A stretch of 64,000 nt of DNA from Gillisella taibaishanensis (GCF_001938985.1 NZ_MKIN01000026.1:81903-145902), one strand, 5' to 3'. Shown: positions 27,543 to 36,300, counted from the stretch's first letter. Notes: generated by a model not told the origin, from the letters alone. Translations and numbers: made by a program.

Positions 27543-29057
27543 CTACATCGTTCGCCAGTCACCGCTCTGCTCGAAGGCGTGAGCTGCCGCGTAAATAGTC
27601 GACTCCTCAAAGTGCCGACCGACGAGCATGAGCCCAACTGGAAGACCGTCCACGAATCCGCACGGGATCGACATTGCCGGATGATGCGTGAGGTTGAACG
27701 GAGCAGTGTTCGTAAACATTTCCGTGGCACGGGTGATATACTCTTTCCGGCTCGCATCTTCCGGTGGCAGCTTCGTCGCCTTCATCGGTGTTGTGGGCAT
27801 CAGGATGAGATCGTAGTCCTTTAAAACAAGGTCGTACGCGGCTCGAAGGCGTCGGGTGATGTTGACTGCCTTTCCGTAGTAGCGCGGTCCGTACATGTTG
27901 TTCACATAGGTACCAAGCAGCAGAAAGAGCTTCGCCTGATCAGAAAGCATATCGGCCTTCTGGCGCCAACCTCGATGGAAATCCATCAGCGAGAGCGAAT
28001 ATAAATCGTTACGTCCCACACCGTAGCCATCGCCGAACATCATGTTTTGCGTGGCACCTTCGGTGCCAATCGGCGTCCAGATGGCCGGACCATCCAAATG
28101 CATCGGGATGGAGACTGTATCGACCGTTGCGCCCAACGTCTTGTAGCGCTCAGCGGCTGCAAGCACCTTTTGGTTCACCTCAGCCTCGGCCCCCTCCTGA
28201 ACAAAACCCTCCTTGAGCACGGCTACCTTGAGACCCCGCACGCCGCGGCCTAAAGCTGCTGTGTATTCCTGGACTTTCGGAGATTTGATTCGCGGATCGT
28301 ATCCATCGTCTCCTGCAATTACTTCCAGCAGAAGGGCATTGTCAGCAACGTTTGCTGTCATCGGGCCGATATGGTCGATCGTCAATTCATTCGGCATGAT
28401 GCCGGTGTATGGCACGAGGCCCCATGTCGGCTTCATGCCATAGATGCCGCAGAAGGAGGCCGGCATGCGGATAGACCCTCCCTGATCGCCTCCGATAGCC
28501 ATATCGACTTCACCAAGCGCGACAACAACGCCCGAACCCGACGAAGAGCCACCTGCAGAATAGCCCATTCTGTGCGGGTTATGCACTGGCCCGAGGGCCG
28601 CGGTGTGGCTGCCGCCAGAAGTACAGAATGTTTCGCAGTGAACCTTTCCTGCTATCTCGGCACCTGCGTCAAGCATACGTTCCACAATTACAGCATCAAT
28701 GTCCGGAACGAAGCCTTCGAGCGTTGAGGAGCCATTCATCATCGGCACCCCCGCAAGCAGGACATTATCCTTTAGCGCAATCCTTCTGCCCTTGAGCTTG
28801 CCCGTCGGAGCGCCCGGGATGCTGGTTTTGCGGTACCAGGCGTTATGGCTGTTCTCTTCTGGAGAGGGTTGGTATCCCGGCGTGCGGGGATATTTCACCG
28901 CAGGCACTTCGTCGTTGGCCATCGCTACATAGTTGTAGGCCCTGAGTGCGTCCTTGACGAGTGCCCCATAGGACTGGACGTCATCGTCCGTGAGCGAGAG
29001 GCCGCACTGCTTTGCGACCGCCAGCAGCTGTTCAGGGCTTGGCGCTACTATAGGCAT
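27543..29057 (-). CDS. Amidase-signature family amidase
   Basis: A 504-residue amidase-signature hydrolase releasing ammonia from a carboxamide. The Ser-cisSer-Lys triad is visible: K96 in ALKDN, S171 in GGSSSGSG and S195 in DQGGSIRMP. The helical N-terminal extension of about 85 residues resembles the nitrile-hydratase-linked, enantioselective amidases rather than GatA. It lies at the head of a minus-strand run with the ABC importer and chemoreceptor, with the shared operator motif 126 bp upstream, so an amide is a plausible imported substrate or intermediate. The actual substrate cannot be read from sequence. Confidence 0.92.
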   Translation of the reverse strand: MPIVAPSPEQLLAVAKQCGLSLTDDDVQSYGALVKDALRAYNYVAMANDEVPAVKYPRTPGYQPSPEENSHNAWYRKTSIPGAPTGKLKGRRIALKDNVLLAGVPMMNGSSTLEGFVPDIDAVIVERMLDAGAEIAGKVHCETFCTSGGSHTAALGPVHNPHRMGYSAGGSSSGSGVVVALGEVDMAIGGDQGGSIRMPASFCGIYGMKPTWGLVPYTGIMPNELTIDHIGPMTANVADNALLLEVIAGDDGYDPRIKSPKVQEYTAALGRGVRGLKVAVLKEGFVQEGAEAEVNQKVLAAAERYKTLGATVDTVSIPMHLDGPAIWTPIGTEGATQNMMFGDGYGVGRNDLYSLSLMDFHRGWRQKADMLSDQAKLFLLLGTYVNNMYGPRYYGKAVNITRRLRAAYDLVLKDYDLILMPTTPMKATKLPPEDASRKEYITRATEMFTNTAPFNLTHHPAMSIPCGFVDGLPVGLMLVGRHFEESTIYAAAHAFEQSGDWRTM

Positions 29058-29387
29058 AGATTTCCTCCACGATCGTCGTATCTCGCTGCAGCAGTTTGCT
29101 GCTATTCTGCGAATGGTTCACCCTTTTATGCGGCCAGACTATCAGGGAAAATTTTGGCAGCGATGAAATTTCATGTCGACTTGAGTAAAGTTGGGTAAAT
29201 GAGAATGCGCTTGCCCGCGCTGAGGAAGCGAGGGGGAGACACAGGGGATTGCTCTGGCGACAACCATCTTTGCCAACTTCCCGAGCGGCATTTCGTACCG
29301 CGAATCGATCGCATTAACTGACAGAACGTCCGCTTCGGAACTACGCGAGGGACGTCAGGGCTTCGGCTCACCGCAGACGGCTGTGGC
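29058..29387. other. 330-bp intergenic region before the amidase gene
   Basis: No gene is seen between the SnoaL-like gene and the amidase gene. It holds the operator motif at 29183-29198 and, on the minus strand close to the amidase ATG, a GGAGGAAA ribosome binding site. A perfect inverted repeat CAGCAGTTTGCTG lies at about 29096-29108. Confidence 0.5.
29183..29198 (-). promoter_or_regulatory. Cargo operator motif, copy 2 (upstream of amidase)
   Basis: GAGTAA at 29183-29188 and GGGTAA at 29193-29198 on the plus strand form a 10-bp-period direct repeat, 126 bp upstream of the amidase start. Same form and orientation as the copies at 20142, 33943 and 43440. Confidence 0.55.
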
Positions 29388-29765
29388 CTACAAAGGAGCT
29401 AAAGAGGAATGGTGGTGCAAAATCTGCGGCCGGGCACCGCCGAGTTCCAAGACAAAGGTAAATCTCGCTTCGATTTCCTTAATTTGCTTTCCTTCAGGCA
29501 CCCGGAACATATAGTACCCAACGGCAAGCGCTCCTGCGTCTGGCAGGGAAGAAATCTTACTGCACAAAAATTCGACCGAGGCCTGTCCTTTGAAATAGCT
29601 TCGGATTTGCTCTCGGCCTTGGTATAGCAAAGCACTCGAGGTACCATGCAAGGATGCATGCTGCGCATACAGCAGTGCCAGTTGGTCGAATTCATGCGCG
29701 TTAAAGAGCTCGCGCCATGACTCCATGACAGCCCATGCAGCAAGTTCGAGCATTGACGTGCTCAT
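29388..29765 (-). CDS. SnoaL/NTF2-like small protein
   Basis: A 125-residue soluble protein with the cone-shaped NTF2/SnoaL pattern: an N-terminal helix (WAVMESWRELFNAHEFDQLA), LLYAQHASLHGTSSALLYQG and ends with strands (IEARFTFVLELGGARPQILH, HHSSLAPL). The HGT-S and paired histidines at the C-terminus resemble bacterial DUF4440 or calcium/calmodulin-kinase association-domain-like proteins. Such proteins act as small isomerases or hydrolases, or only bind ligands; no reaction can be assigned. It is downstream of the FAD dehydrogenase gene but separated from it by a strong terminator, so it may have its own promoter. Confidence 0.8.
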   Translation of the reverse strand: MSTSMLELAAWAVMESWRELFNAHEFDQLALLYAQHASLHGTSSALLYQGREQIRSYFKGQASVEFLCSKISSLPDAGALAVGYYMFRVPEGKQIKEIEARFTFVLELGGARPQILHHHSSLAPL

Positions 29766-29864
29766 GTCTTTAATCCCGGTTTTTCTGCTTCGTTTTCAAG
29801 ATTACCGATACCGGCAGAGCCGTATGCAAATTTGCCGCCATGGCATCTGCCTCCATGAAGGCCA

Positions 29865-29898
29865 CGTAAAAAGAGGCCCCGCAATCAGTTGCGGGGCC
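29865..29898 (-). terminator. Rho-independent terminator after the FAD dehydrogenase gene
   Basis: A perfect 10-bp stem (GGCCCCGCAA, loop TCAG, TTGCGGGGCC; 29875-29898) is followed on the minus strand by CTCTTTTT. It lies about 125 bp downstream of the FAD dehydrogenase stop and before the SnoaL-like gene. Confidence 0.85.
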
Positions 29899-30021
29899 AA
29901 AGCTCTGTCCATCGCTTGGGAGGAGCGCTTCGTAAATGAGGACAGAGGACATTGTGACCTTTGCTTGGGAACGGCGTGCTCGCTGTGTTGATGGCGCGCA
30001 AAATCTGCAGAATATCGCCGC

Positions 30022-31752
30022 TCACGTGGTGCCAGCGATAGCCTTGGCAGCCCTGTAGGCGAACACGATCCCCGGACCAATCGTAATGCCTGCCCCTGGG
30101 TAGAGACCCCGCATCAGCGACGTCGCGTCATTACCGCAAGCATAGAGCCCCTCGATAGGCGAGCCTTCGCCATTCAAAACGCGCCCGTTCGTGTCCGTCG
30201 CAAGGCCGGTTGCGGTCCCGAGCGTCGCCGGCACGATACGGAGCGCGACGAACGGGCTCTTGCGGATAGGACCGAGATTAGGGTTTGGCTTTCCAATGGA
30301 CGGGTCTCCAAGCATGCGGTTGAAAGCGGACTCACCACGGTGAAAATACGGATCAACGCCGCTCTTTGAATGGATGTTGTGCTCCGCCACGGTCTTGTCC
30401 AACTCTGACGGATCGACTCCAATCTTCCGCGCAAGGTCGGCGATCGTTGCTGCGACCTGGATGTAATTGACGCGCTCATATGATCTCGTTCCGAGTGTCC
30501 AGGGCCACGGAAGGAGATGACCCATGCCTCGCTTCTTCAGGAACTCGTAATCGCAAATGAAATAGAATCGTTTGTCCTGCGGGTATCCGTTCTGGAACAT
30601 CGCAAGGCAGATGTCGTGATAGGAATTGGACTCGTTGACGAAACGGCGAGCGTTCGGCCCGATCGCAATGACGCCAGGCCGCCCGCGATCTAACCACCCA
30701 TATGGAACCGTTTGGGTTTTTCCTTTCTTGCCATGCAACAAGGAAACAGGCGTCCAAAAGCCAGCGCTGGCGACATTGTTGTCGATGGCGCCGCCCAGCT
30801 CCGTCGCGAGCGTAATACCGTCGCCGGTCGCGTCCGGGTGTGCGAGCGTATCATCGTGCTGGTGCGTGCCACTCAATGCAGCGCGCAACTTCGCATCGCG
30901 CGCAAATCCGCCCGTCGCCAGGACAACACCACGCTCCGCTTTGATGCGCAGCTCGCGGCCATCGCGCCGAAGAACGACGCCAACGACACGGCCGTTATCA
31001 CAAACCAAGCGTACTAACGGTGCATTCGTCCAAATATCGACCTTGCGCTTACGAAGACTTGTGATGAACCTTGCAATGAGCGCATTGCCGCCGCTCAGCT
31101 CAGTACCGCGCCGATAGCTCAGGCGGTCCTTTGCATAGCGGCCGACACGACGGAGCACATGCCGCATCGCGTCCGCTGATTTGAGCGGATTGAGGAATTT
31201 TCCGACCTCGCCGGAGGAAATCATCATGCCGCCGAGAACCACTCGAATAGGATCTCCGACCAGGTCAAAATCCTTGCCAAGCTGACGCCCATCGTAAGGA
31301 GCTGGACTAAGCGCCCTCCCTGAATCGACACCGCCTACTTGGCTCGAGTGGTAATCGGGGGCCGACGCGAGCGTGAACTTCACGTCCGTCCCCTTCTCTA
31401 TTTCCATAAGCGCATTGGGACCGTCGATCAGATATGCGTCGGCGAAATCTTCACGGTAGTAGTTTCCAAGCTCGTTCTTGAGATAGGTTCGGGCGTTTTC
31501 AATGCTGTCCTTGACCTTCGCGGCCACTGCTTGCGGCGAACACGGAACCCAGATCATCCCGTTCGAGAGTGCGGTGGTTCCCCCCAATTTCGGCGATTTC
31601 TCGCAGACGAGGACCTTCAGGTTGGACTGAGCGGCGAACAAGGCGGCCGACAGGCCAGCTGCGCCGCTTCCGACACAAACGACGTCATAAGCCGCGTCCC
31701 ATGCAGGTTTGACGGACTGTTGGGGAGAAAATGGGGTGACAACTTCAGACAT
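30022..31752 (-). CDS. FAD-dependent dehydrogenase, flavocytochrome c/ketosteroid dehydrogenase-like
   Basis: A 576-residue flavoprotein of the FAD_binding_2 family (fumarate reductase flavoprotein, 3-ketosteroid-delta1-dehydrogenase, urocanate reductase group). N-terminal dinucleotide motif VVCVGSGAAGLSAALFAAQ (about residues 24-42), EKSPKLGGTTALSNGMIW, the second FAD contact GVVLATGGFARD, and the C-terminal GLYACGNDATSLMRGLYPGA. No heme-binding CxxCH is present, so electrons must go to a separate acceptor. It follows the TIM-barrel gene by 39 bp in the Tm-1 set, suggesting a redox step on the same unknown intermediate. Confidence 0.9.
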   Translation of the reverse strand: MSEVVTPFSPQQSVKPAWDAAYDVVCVGSGAAGLSAALFAAQSNLKVLVCEKSPKLGGTTALSNGMIWVPCSPQAVAAKVKDSIENARTYLKNELGNYYREDFADAYLIDGPNALMEIEKGTDVKFTLASAPDYHSSQVGGVDSGRALSPAPYDGRQLGKDFDLVGDPIRVVLGGMMISSGEVGKFLNPLKSADAMRHVLRRVGRYAKDRLSYRRGTELSGGNALIARFITSLRKRKVDIWTNAPLVRLVCDNGRVVGVVLRRDGRELRIKAERGVVLATGGFARDAKLRAALSGTHQHDDTLAHPDATGDGITLATELGGAIDNNVASAGFWTPVSLLHGKKGKTQTVPYGWLDRGRPGVIAIGPNARRFVNESNSYHDICLAMFQNGYPQDKRFYFICDYEFLKKRGMGHLLPWPWTLGTRSYERVNYIQVAATIADLARKIGVDPSELDKTVAEHNIHSKSGVDPYFHRGESAFNRMLGDPSIGKPNPNLGPIRKSPFVALRIVPATLGTATGLATDTNGRVLNGEGSPIEGLYACGNDATSLMRGLYPGAGITIGPGIVFAYRAAKAIAGTT

Positions 31753-31791
31753 GGCAAACTCTCGTAAAACGGAAACTGGTGGCGCTCTAGG

Positions 31792-32622
31792 TCACGAGCG
31801 GGGAGACATGGGCACCGCCTTGAAGGCCTTTGCGACTGCCTGTACCGCCCTCTCGATCGGTATGCGCTCGATCGACGAGGCTCCGACAAAGCCGACGCAG
31901 TCCGTTGACCGATAGACCTCCGCGGTATCCTCCGGATCGGCAATGGCGCCGCCGTGAGCAAGCAGGATGACATCCGGCCGAACCGCCTTCGCCGCGTCAT
32001 TGATCTTGTTGATTTTTGCTATTGCTTCCTTGATGGCCTGGCCTTCCTCGTGGCCAGCAAGCCCGCCACGCGTTGCCCCGACATGCGGTACGATGCAGTC
32101 AGCCCCCGCCTCGGCCATCGCAACGGCGTCGTCCGCAGAGGCGACGTACGCCAGTGAGAAGATGTTTGTCTTACTTGCGAGAGCGATCATCTGCACTTCG
32201 CGGTCAAAGCCCAGGCCGACGCGACCGCGACGGTCACGCCATTTGTCACCCATTGTCGAGATCGTGGGGTAGTTGATCACACCAGAGTAGCCGGCCGCCC
32301 AGAATTTATCGAGGAGCTGGTCGAGGTCGAGGCGCACCGGGTCCCATGCTTCGATGCCGCCTATCACGGGAATATCCGACACGACATTGCGGATTTCCGC
32401 TGCCATTTCGATCGTACGGGCGTTGGAATCGCCAATGCGACTGGTCGGGAGCCCCATGAGCCGCGACAGACCGGTGCTATAGACGACGAGCATATCGGCT
32501 CCGCCGAGAGCGGCGCATTTGGCAACGAGGCCACAACTGCTGCCTGCTGCAAGGATCGGATTTCCTTGCGCGGTCTGCTCGCGGATCGCAGCCAAAATTT
32601 CCGAACGCTCAAACATTTTCAT
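31792..32622 (-). CDS. TIM-barrel protein of the phosphoenolpyruvate hydrolase-like family
   Basis: A 276-residue TIM-barrel of the PEP_hydrolase-like family (pfam PF09370 type), often found beside Tm-1-like proteins in proteobacteria and fungi. Recognisable are SEILAAIREQTAQGNPILAA, a Gly-rich GGADMLVVYSTG strand, INYPTISTMGDKW, ADCIVPHVGATRGG and the phosphate-loop-like VILLAHGGAIADPED. Start 32622 (MKMFERSE) is preferred; it overlaps the Tm-1-like stop by 14 bp, indicating coupling. No reaction has been firmly established for the family as far as I know; retro-aldol or hydrolase chemistry on a phosphorylated or acidic substrate is plausible. Confidence 0.85.
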   Translation of the reverse strand: MKMFERSEILAAIREQTAQGNPILAAGSSCGLVAKCAALGGADMLVVYSTGLSRLMGLPTSRIGDSNARTIEMAAEIRNVVSDIPVIGGIEAWDPVRLDLDQLLDKFWAAGYSGVINYPTISTMGDKWRDRRGRVGLGFDREVQMIALASKTNIFSLAYVASADDAVAMAEAGADCIVPHVGATRGGLAGHEEGQAIKEAIAKINKINDAAKAVRPDVILLAHGGAIADPEDTAEVYRSTDCVGFVGASSIERIPIERAVQAVAKAFKAVPMSPRS

Positions 32623-33835
32623 GGGAGACAACCTCTTCTTCGATGTTTTGAAGGATCCAGCTGACCGCGACCGCCGCGAATGCTGGGTCGTTGATGTGAC
32701 AGGCAATTTCCTGGACGATGACCGAAGGAGGCAGCGTGCTTCGCAGCCCCGTCAGCCAGGCTGCGTTTGCCTCGGGATCGTAAAAGACCGCACCTTCCCG
32801 ATCATAGTCGGAGACCCCTTCAGAGGGCCAAAGGACATAAGAAGCACCTTTTGCCGCAGCAAGCTTCATCCCGGTACGGCGACCGATCTCGAAGGTCTCC
32901 TCCGGCGTTGTCCGCATCAGTGTGGTGTATGGCGTATGGGAATAGAATGTCCGTCCGGAAAACCGCTCCGGCACACTGGAGGGAATACCGAAATTCACCA
33001 TGTCGACAGCGCCCGGCGCGATCAACTCCGGAATACCTCGACGGCCCGCAGCGGTAAGGCGATCCTGCCCAGCACTTGCTGTGCCTCCAATGAGATCGTC
33101 TGCGAGTTCCGTCGTCGTCAGGTCGAGAACGGCATCGAATTCACCTGCATCGACCAAGGCTTCCATCTTCCGGCCACCAGAGCCGTTCGCGGGGAAGACG
33201 ATCGCTTCAATGTCCTTCTCGGATAGAAGACGCACGCACTGATTTACCGCTGGCGTCGTTACCCCGAATGCCGTGATCGCGACTATTTTTCGCCGGGTTT
33301 GGCCCTGCGGCTTGTAATGCATGGCCGCGATCGCATCGGCAGCGTTTGCGAGGATCCGCCCCGTGAAGCCATTGACACCGAAAAGATCGACGAGGGTCGG
33401 ATAAAGCAGTATGTCGCTTTTGGCCGCAAGTTCGGCGAGCAATGCCGGCCGTGCGCTTGATACTAGGAGCTTTGGAAAACCGAAGGGAAGATCAGCGATC
33501 ACTTCGCTATACACACCGCTGCCCTTCCCGCCGGCAATGCCTATGATCGCTGAAATGCGACCCTCTGTAAGCAGCGCATTGACCGAGCCGCGAGTGCGTC
33601 GGCCGATATCGGCAAGCAACGCCGCCGGGTCCGCCGACCTGGTCGCAGCGACGCTGGATGTGCCGACATCGACCAACACAACGCCCCTGCCGCTGGCGCG
33701 TATGATATCCGCCACGTAAGATACTTCCGCCTGTTTGGTATCCATGGTTGCGACGATCGCAACCGCGTCCTGTTCGAGCTTTTCCTGGCTCACGACGCTT
33801 TCCTCCGTTGGCGCTGAGTGGGCGCCTTCCGGCAT
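32609..33835 (-). CDS. Tm-1-like ATP-binding protein (UPF0261)
   Basis: A 408-residue Tm-1-like/UPF0261 protein. The N-terminal domain starts VAIVATMDTKQAEVSYVADI and continues VVLVDVGTSS; a conserved GIAGGKGSG nucleotide-binding loop is near residue 100, and the C-terminal domain has IELIAPGAVDMVNFG-like and FYSHTPYTTLMRTTPEE segments. Plant Tm-1 binds ATP and blocks tobamovirus replication; the bacterial role is unknown, but operons combine it with a PEP hydrolase-like TIM barrel as here, suggesting a catabolic ATP-using enzyme pair. It is the first gene of the set, with the operator motif 108 bp upstream. Confidence 0.88.
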   Translation of the reverse strand: MPEGAHSAPTEESVVSQEKLEQDAVAIVATMDTKQAEVSYVADIIRASGRGVVLVDVGTSSVAATRSADPAALLADIGRRTRGSVNALLTEGRISAIIGIAGGKGSGVYSEVIADLPFGFPKLLVSSARPALLAELAAKSDILLYPTLVDLFGVNGFTGRILANAADAIAAMHYKPQGQTRRKIVAITAFGVTTPAVNQCVRLLSEKDIEAIVFPANGSGGRKMEALVDAGEFDAVLDLTTTELADDLIGGTASAGQDRLTAAGRRGIPELIAPGAVDMVNFGIPSSVPERFSGRTFYSHTPYTTLMRTTPEETFEIGRRTGMKLAAAKGASYVLWPSEGVSDYDREGAVFYDPEANAAWLTGLRSTLPPSVIVQEIACHINDPAFAAVAVSWILQNIEEEVVSHENV

Positions 33836-33942
33836 ACGCTTTTCATAACCGCCCTCCCTTGTGCACGCTCATGCTTTGAGCGATTTTGAGCCAGTTTTAG
33901 AGGAGAGGGTCGCGCTGCCAAATCGCGCGCGAGACGGGAGTT

Positions 33943-33958
33943 GGGTAAAAATGGGTAC
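33943..33958 (-). promoter_or_regulatory. Cargo operator motif, copy 3 (upstream of Tm-1-like gene)
   Basis: GGGTAA at 33943-33948 and GGGTAC at 33953-33958 on the plus strand keep the 10-bp period, 108 bp upstream of the Tm-1-like start. This copy also overlaps the ATG (33951) of the divergent plus-strand gene, so a bound protein could affect both genes. Confidence 0.55.
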
Positions 33959-34574
33959 GTGGACGATTGTTGATCACGTCGAGGGGCGCTTGGAGAGGAC
34001 TTCGGGCACCCGCGAAGCTGACGTGCATGTCTTCGCACCATCGCTCCGCTCCTTGCCGGCAGGCTATCCACTGGTCATGGCGACGCTGCCTCTCGTCGAT
34101 TGGAATGCGGAATTGGTCAATGCGCTCGGCGATGTAACATCAGCAAGAGGAAAGCGCTGCTACGCGGCAGTCTTGATGGTCGATCCCTTCACTCTCTGGG
34201 AAGACCTCACCGATTTACTCAAGAAAAAGGGCTTCGCCGGCGTTGTTAATTTCCCGCCAGCATCACTTGTGGAAGGGGTTCAATCGGCCGAATCTAGCGG
34301 CGCTACCAACACGCTCGAAATCGATCGCATGAAGTGGTTCCATGACACTGGGCTAGGGATTGTACACGCTGCATCGTCCAAGAAGGAGATGGCCGATGTC
34401 AGTAATCGCTTGGCAGACCTCCTGGACGGGATGATCTATTTCCCTCCCGAAGCTCTCTCGCGGCGTGTCGCTGCACGGATGGACCTGGAGCCCATCGCCG
34501 AGGCCGGCTTCTTCCCGGCTACTGTTTGGTCGCTGAAGCCAGCGTCGGCTTCCCTAGCCGAAGAGGCAGTTTGA
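33951..34574 (+). CDS. Diverged, shortened TIM-barrel protein of the PEP hydrolase-like family
   Basis: A 207-residue protein whose middle, MVDPFTLWEDLTDLLKKKGF, AGVVNFPPASLVEG and LEIDRMKWFHDTGLGIVHAA, parallels the sensor barrel of the neighbouring regulator (DIDDFLDKLKRWGFSGVTNFP and later). It is about 70 residues shorter than the family, and the N-terminal barrel strands and last phosphate-binding loop are not recognisable, so it may be a non-catalytic partner or a decaying copy. Start ATG 33951 has GGGAG 10 nt upstream; the next ATG (34077) would shorten it further. It is divergent from the Tm-1-like gene and converges on the regulator with 13 bp between stops. Confidence 0.65.
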   Translation: MGTWTIVDHVEGRLERTSGTREADVHVFAPSLRSLPAGYPLVMATLPLVDWNAELVNALGDVTSARGKRCYAAVLMVDPFTLWEDLTDLLKKKGFAGVVNFPPASLVEGVQSAESSGATNTLEIDRMKWFHDTGLGIVHAASSKKEMADVSNRLADLLDGMIYFPPEALSRRVAARMDLEPIAEAGFFPATVWSLKPASASLAEEAV

Positions 34575-34587
34575 TACGGCACCGTGA

Positions 34588-36300
34588 CTAATTCAGAATC
34601 TTGAGCTTCCGGATCTTGTTGTACAGGGTTTTGCGCGAAAGGCCGAGCGCCAGTGCCGTCTTGCCGCGATGCAGCTTGTTGCGTCGTAGCGCTTCGATGA
34701 TCCACTCGCGTTCGGAGAGACCTGCCGCTTCCTTCGAGACGGCCCTGGTACCGACGATCGGCTGCAGACGATCCGCTGTGATTTGAAGGTTCGACGGCAA
34801 TGTGGCCAACTGCTCGACGACATGCCTTAGCTCTCGAACATTTCCTGGCCAGGAATGGCTGGCGAGCGCAAGGAAGGCTGAATTCTCAATCGCCAGAGGC
34901 ACAGTTCCGGCATCTCCCTTCGTCTCCACGGTGAAGTGATGGATAAGCGCCGGGAGATCCTCAAGACGGTCCCTCAAAGGCGGCAGGTGGATTTCCAGCC
35001 CTGCAAAGGCAGCTCGCAGCCGTGGCGTCATCGGCAACGAGTCATCTGTGGCGCCTGCCAATACGGTGCAAGTGGCAATCACTTTTGCTTCCGAGCGTGT
35101 CGAGACGATGCCGTTGGCTGCGGTGAACGCACCGGTTTCCAGGAAGTCGGCCAGTTGTTCCTGACCCTCTTCAGAAAGATCGTTGAGGTGAAGAATGATG
35201 AGTGATGTATCCGTCGCGGTTTCCAATACCGAGATCCGACGCCGCGACTCCTTATCCGCCTCTAACCCAAAGAGGGTAATCGCATTCTGGTTTCCGGGAA
35301 ATGGTCGGCAAGGAAAGACGACAGGCTTGCGATGCTTGTGCGCGCCCAGTGAATGGACAAGCGAGGCAACGCGCCGCTTGCCGGTGCCTGGTTCGCCAAC
35401 AATGAGGACCGGGTTCGTACCACTCGCAAGACGCTTGGCGGCGTCGAGCGCACTGTTCATAGAAGCCGAGCGCGCGACGATGCCGTGTCGGTAACCGTTG
35501 AGCTGGAGTTGCCGTTCCAGAAGGTCTACTTTTTCGCGGAGCACATTGATGGTCTTGAAGCCGGAGGTCATCTCGAGGACAGACATCTCCAGGGGGACGC
35601 GGTCAAGTGATGAGCCGCCGATGAAACCTTGCGTGCCGGTTTCGCGGCAGACGTCCATCAGCTCCTCGGGCTTTGTGATCGGCCCGCCGCCGAGTAGGCA
35701 AACGACGTTGCGGTCAATTGCGTGAACTGTGCGGGCGATGTCGCGCGTGCGCGCAGCCAATTCCGCAAGGCCGATCGAGGAAGACGACAACCCCGTTTCC
35801 GCAGGGTTCAGATTGAAGTTCATGCTGATTGCTTCGACGCCCGCTTCGACCATCTGCCGGGCTTCAGCCTGCGTCCGCGTATAGGCGATCGTCATCAGGC
35901 CGCGTTCAGCCGCCTTGACTAGTAGCTCGACTTCACGGGCATATCCGAGCCCGCAAGTTTCAAGGACGCTCCGTCGGTGCTCGTCGAGATGAATGACGGA
36001 AGGGAAGTTCGTGACGCCTGAAAAGCCCCACCGTTTAAGCTTGTCCAGGAAGTCGTCGATATCAAGTCGGGGATCGAAGGTGCAGGCGCCGAAGAAAACC
36101 GGAAGCCGGGTGCTTCGCAGGATTTCTGAGCGGCCGAAGCTCGCGACGAAGGCGTTGCTGTCCCGTATGGGCAGAACCGAGGCGGGTGACGAGCCGCCCA
36201 TGGCACGAAAGCGGCCGGCATTCAGCGCAAGCACGAAATCAGCGCCCGCGCGCTCGGCCGCGCGCGCTGTCATGCCAGAGCCGATTGCGGCCCCCAGCAT
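34588..36300 (-). CDS. Regulator: PEP hydrolase-like TIM barrel + degenerate AAA+ + Fis HTH
   Basis: A 570-residue regulator. Residues 1-245 form a PEP hydrolase-like TIM barrel (LGAAIGSGMTARAAERAGA, WGFSGVTNFPSVIHLDEHRR, VVCLLGGGPITKPEEL), probably a ligand sensor. Residues 275-500 are an NtrC-type AAA+ domain with Walker A GEPGTGKR (302-309) and the conserved SWPGNVRELRHVVEQL. The GAFTGA loop that contacts sigma-54 is missing after LFG (343-345), and the Walker B region reads LIILHLNDLS without the usual DE. The last 40 residues are a Fis-type HTH. It may therefore act as a repressor or sigma-70 regulator, as TyrR does. The barrel homology extends upstream of ATG 36300, so a non-ATG start is possible. 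It follows the ABC ATPase gene. Confidence 0.85.
   Translation of the reverse strand: MLGAAIGSGMTARAAERAGADFVLALNAGRFRAMGGSSPASVLPIRDSNAFVASFGRSEILRSTRLPVFFGACTFDPRLDIDDFLDKLKRWGFSGVTNFPSVIHLDEHRRSVLETCGLGYAREVELLVKAAERGLMTIAYTRTQAEARQMVEAGVEAISMNFNLNPAETGLSSSSIGLAELAARTRDIARTVHAIDRNVVCLLGGGPITKPEELMDVCRETGTQGFIGGSSLDRVPLEMSVLEMTSGFKTINVLREKVDLLERQLQLNGYRHGIVARSASMNSALDAAKRLASGTNPVLIVGEPGTGKRRVASLVHSLGAHKHRKPVVFPCRPFPGNQNAITLFGLEADKESRRRISVLETATDTSLIILHLNDLSEEGQEQLADFLETGAFTAANGIVSTRSEAKVIATCTVLAGATDDSLPMTPRLRAAFAGLEIHLPPLRDRLEDLPALIHHFTVETKGDAGTVPLAIENSAFLALASHSWPGNVRELRHVVEQLATLPSNLQITADRLQPIVGTRAVSKEAAGLSEREWIIEALRRNKLHRGKTALALGLSRKTLYNKIRKLKILN

Noticed and set aside
34588..36300. TGAFTAAN near residues 389-396 of the regulator as a GAFTGA motif
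   Set aside because: It lies after the Walker B position and aligns with the usual LQEGEF segment, not with the sigma-54 contact loop that should follow LFG.
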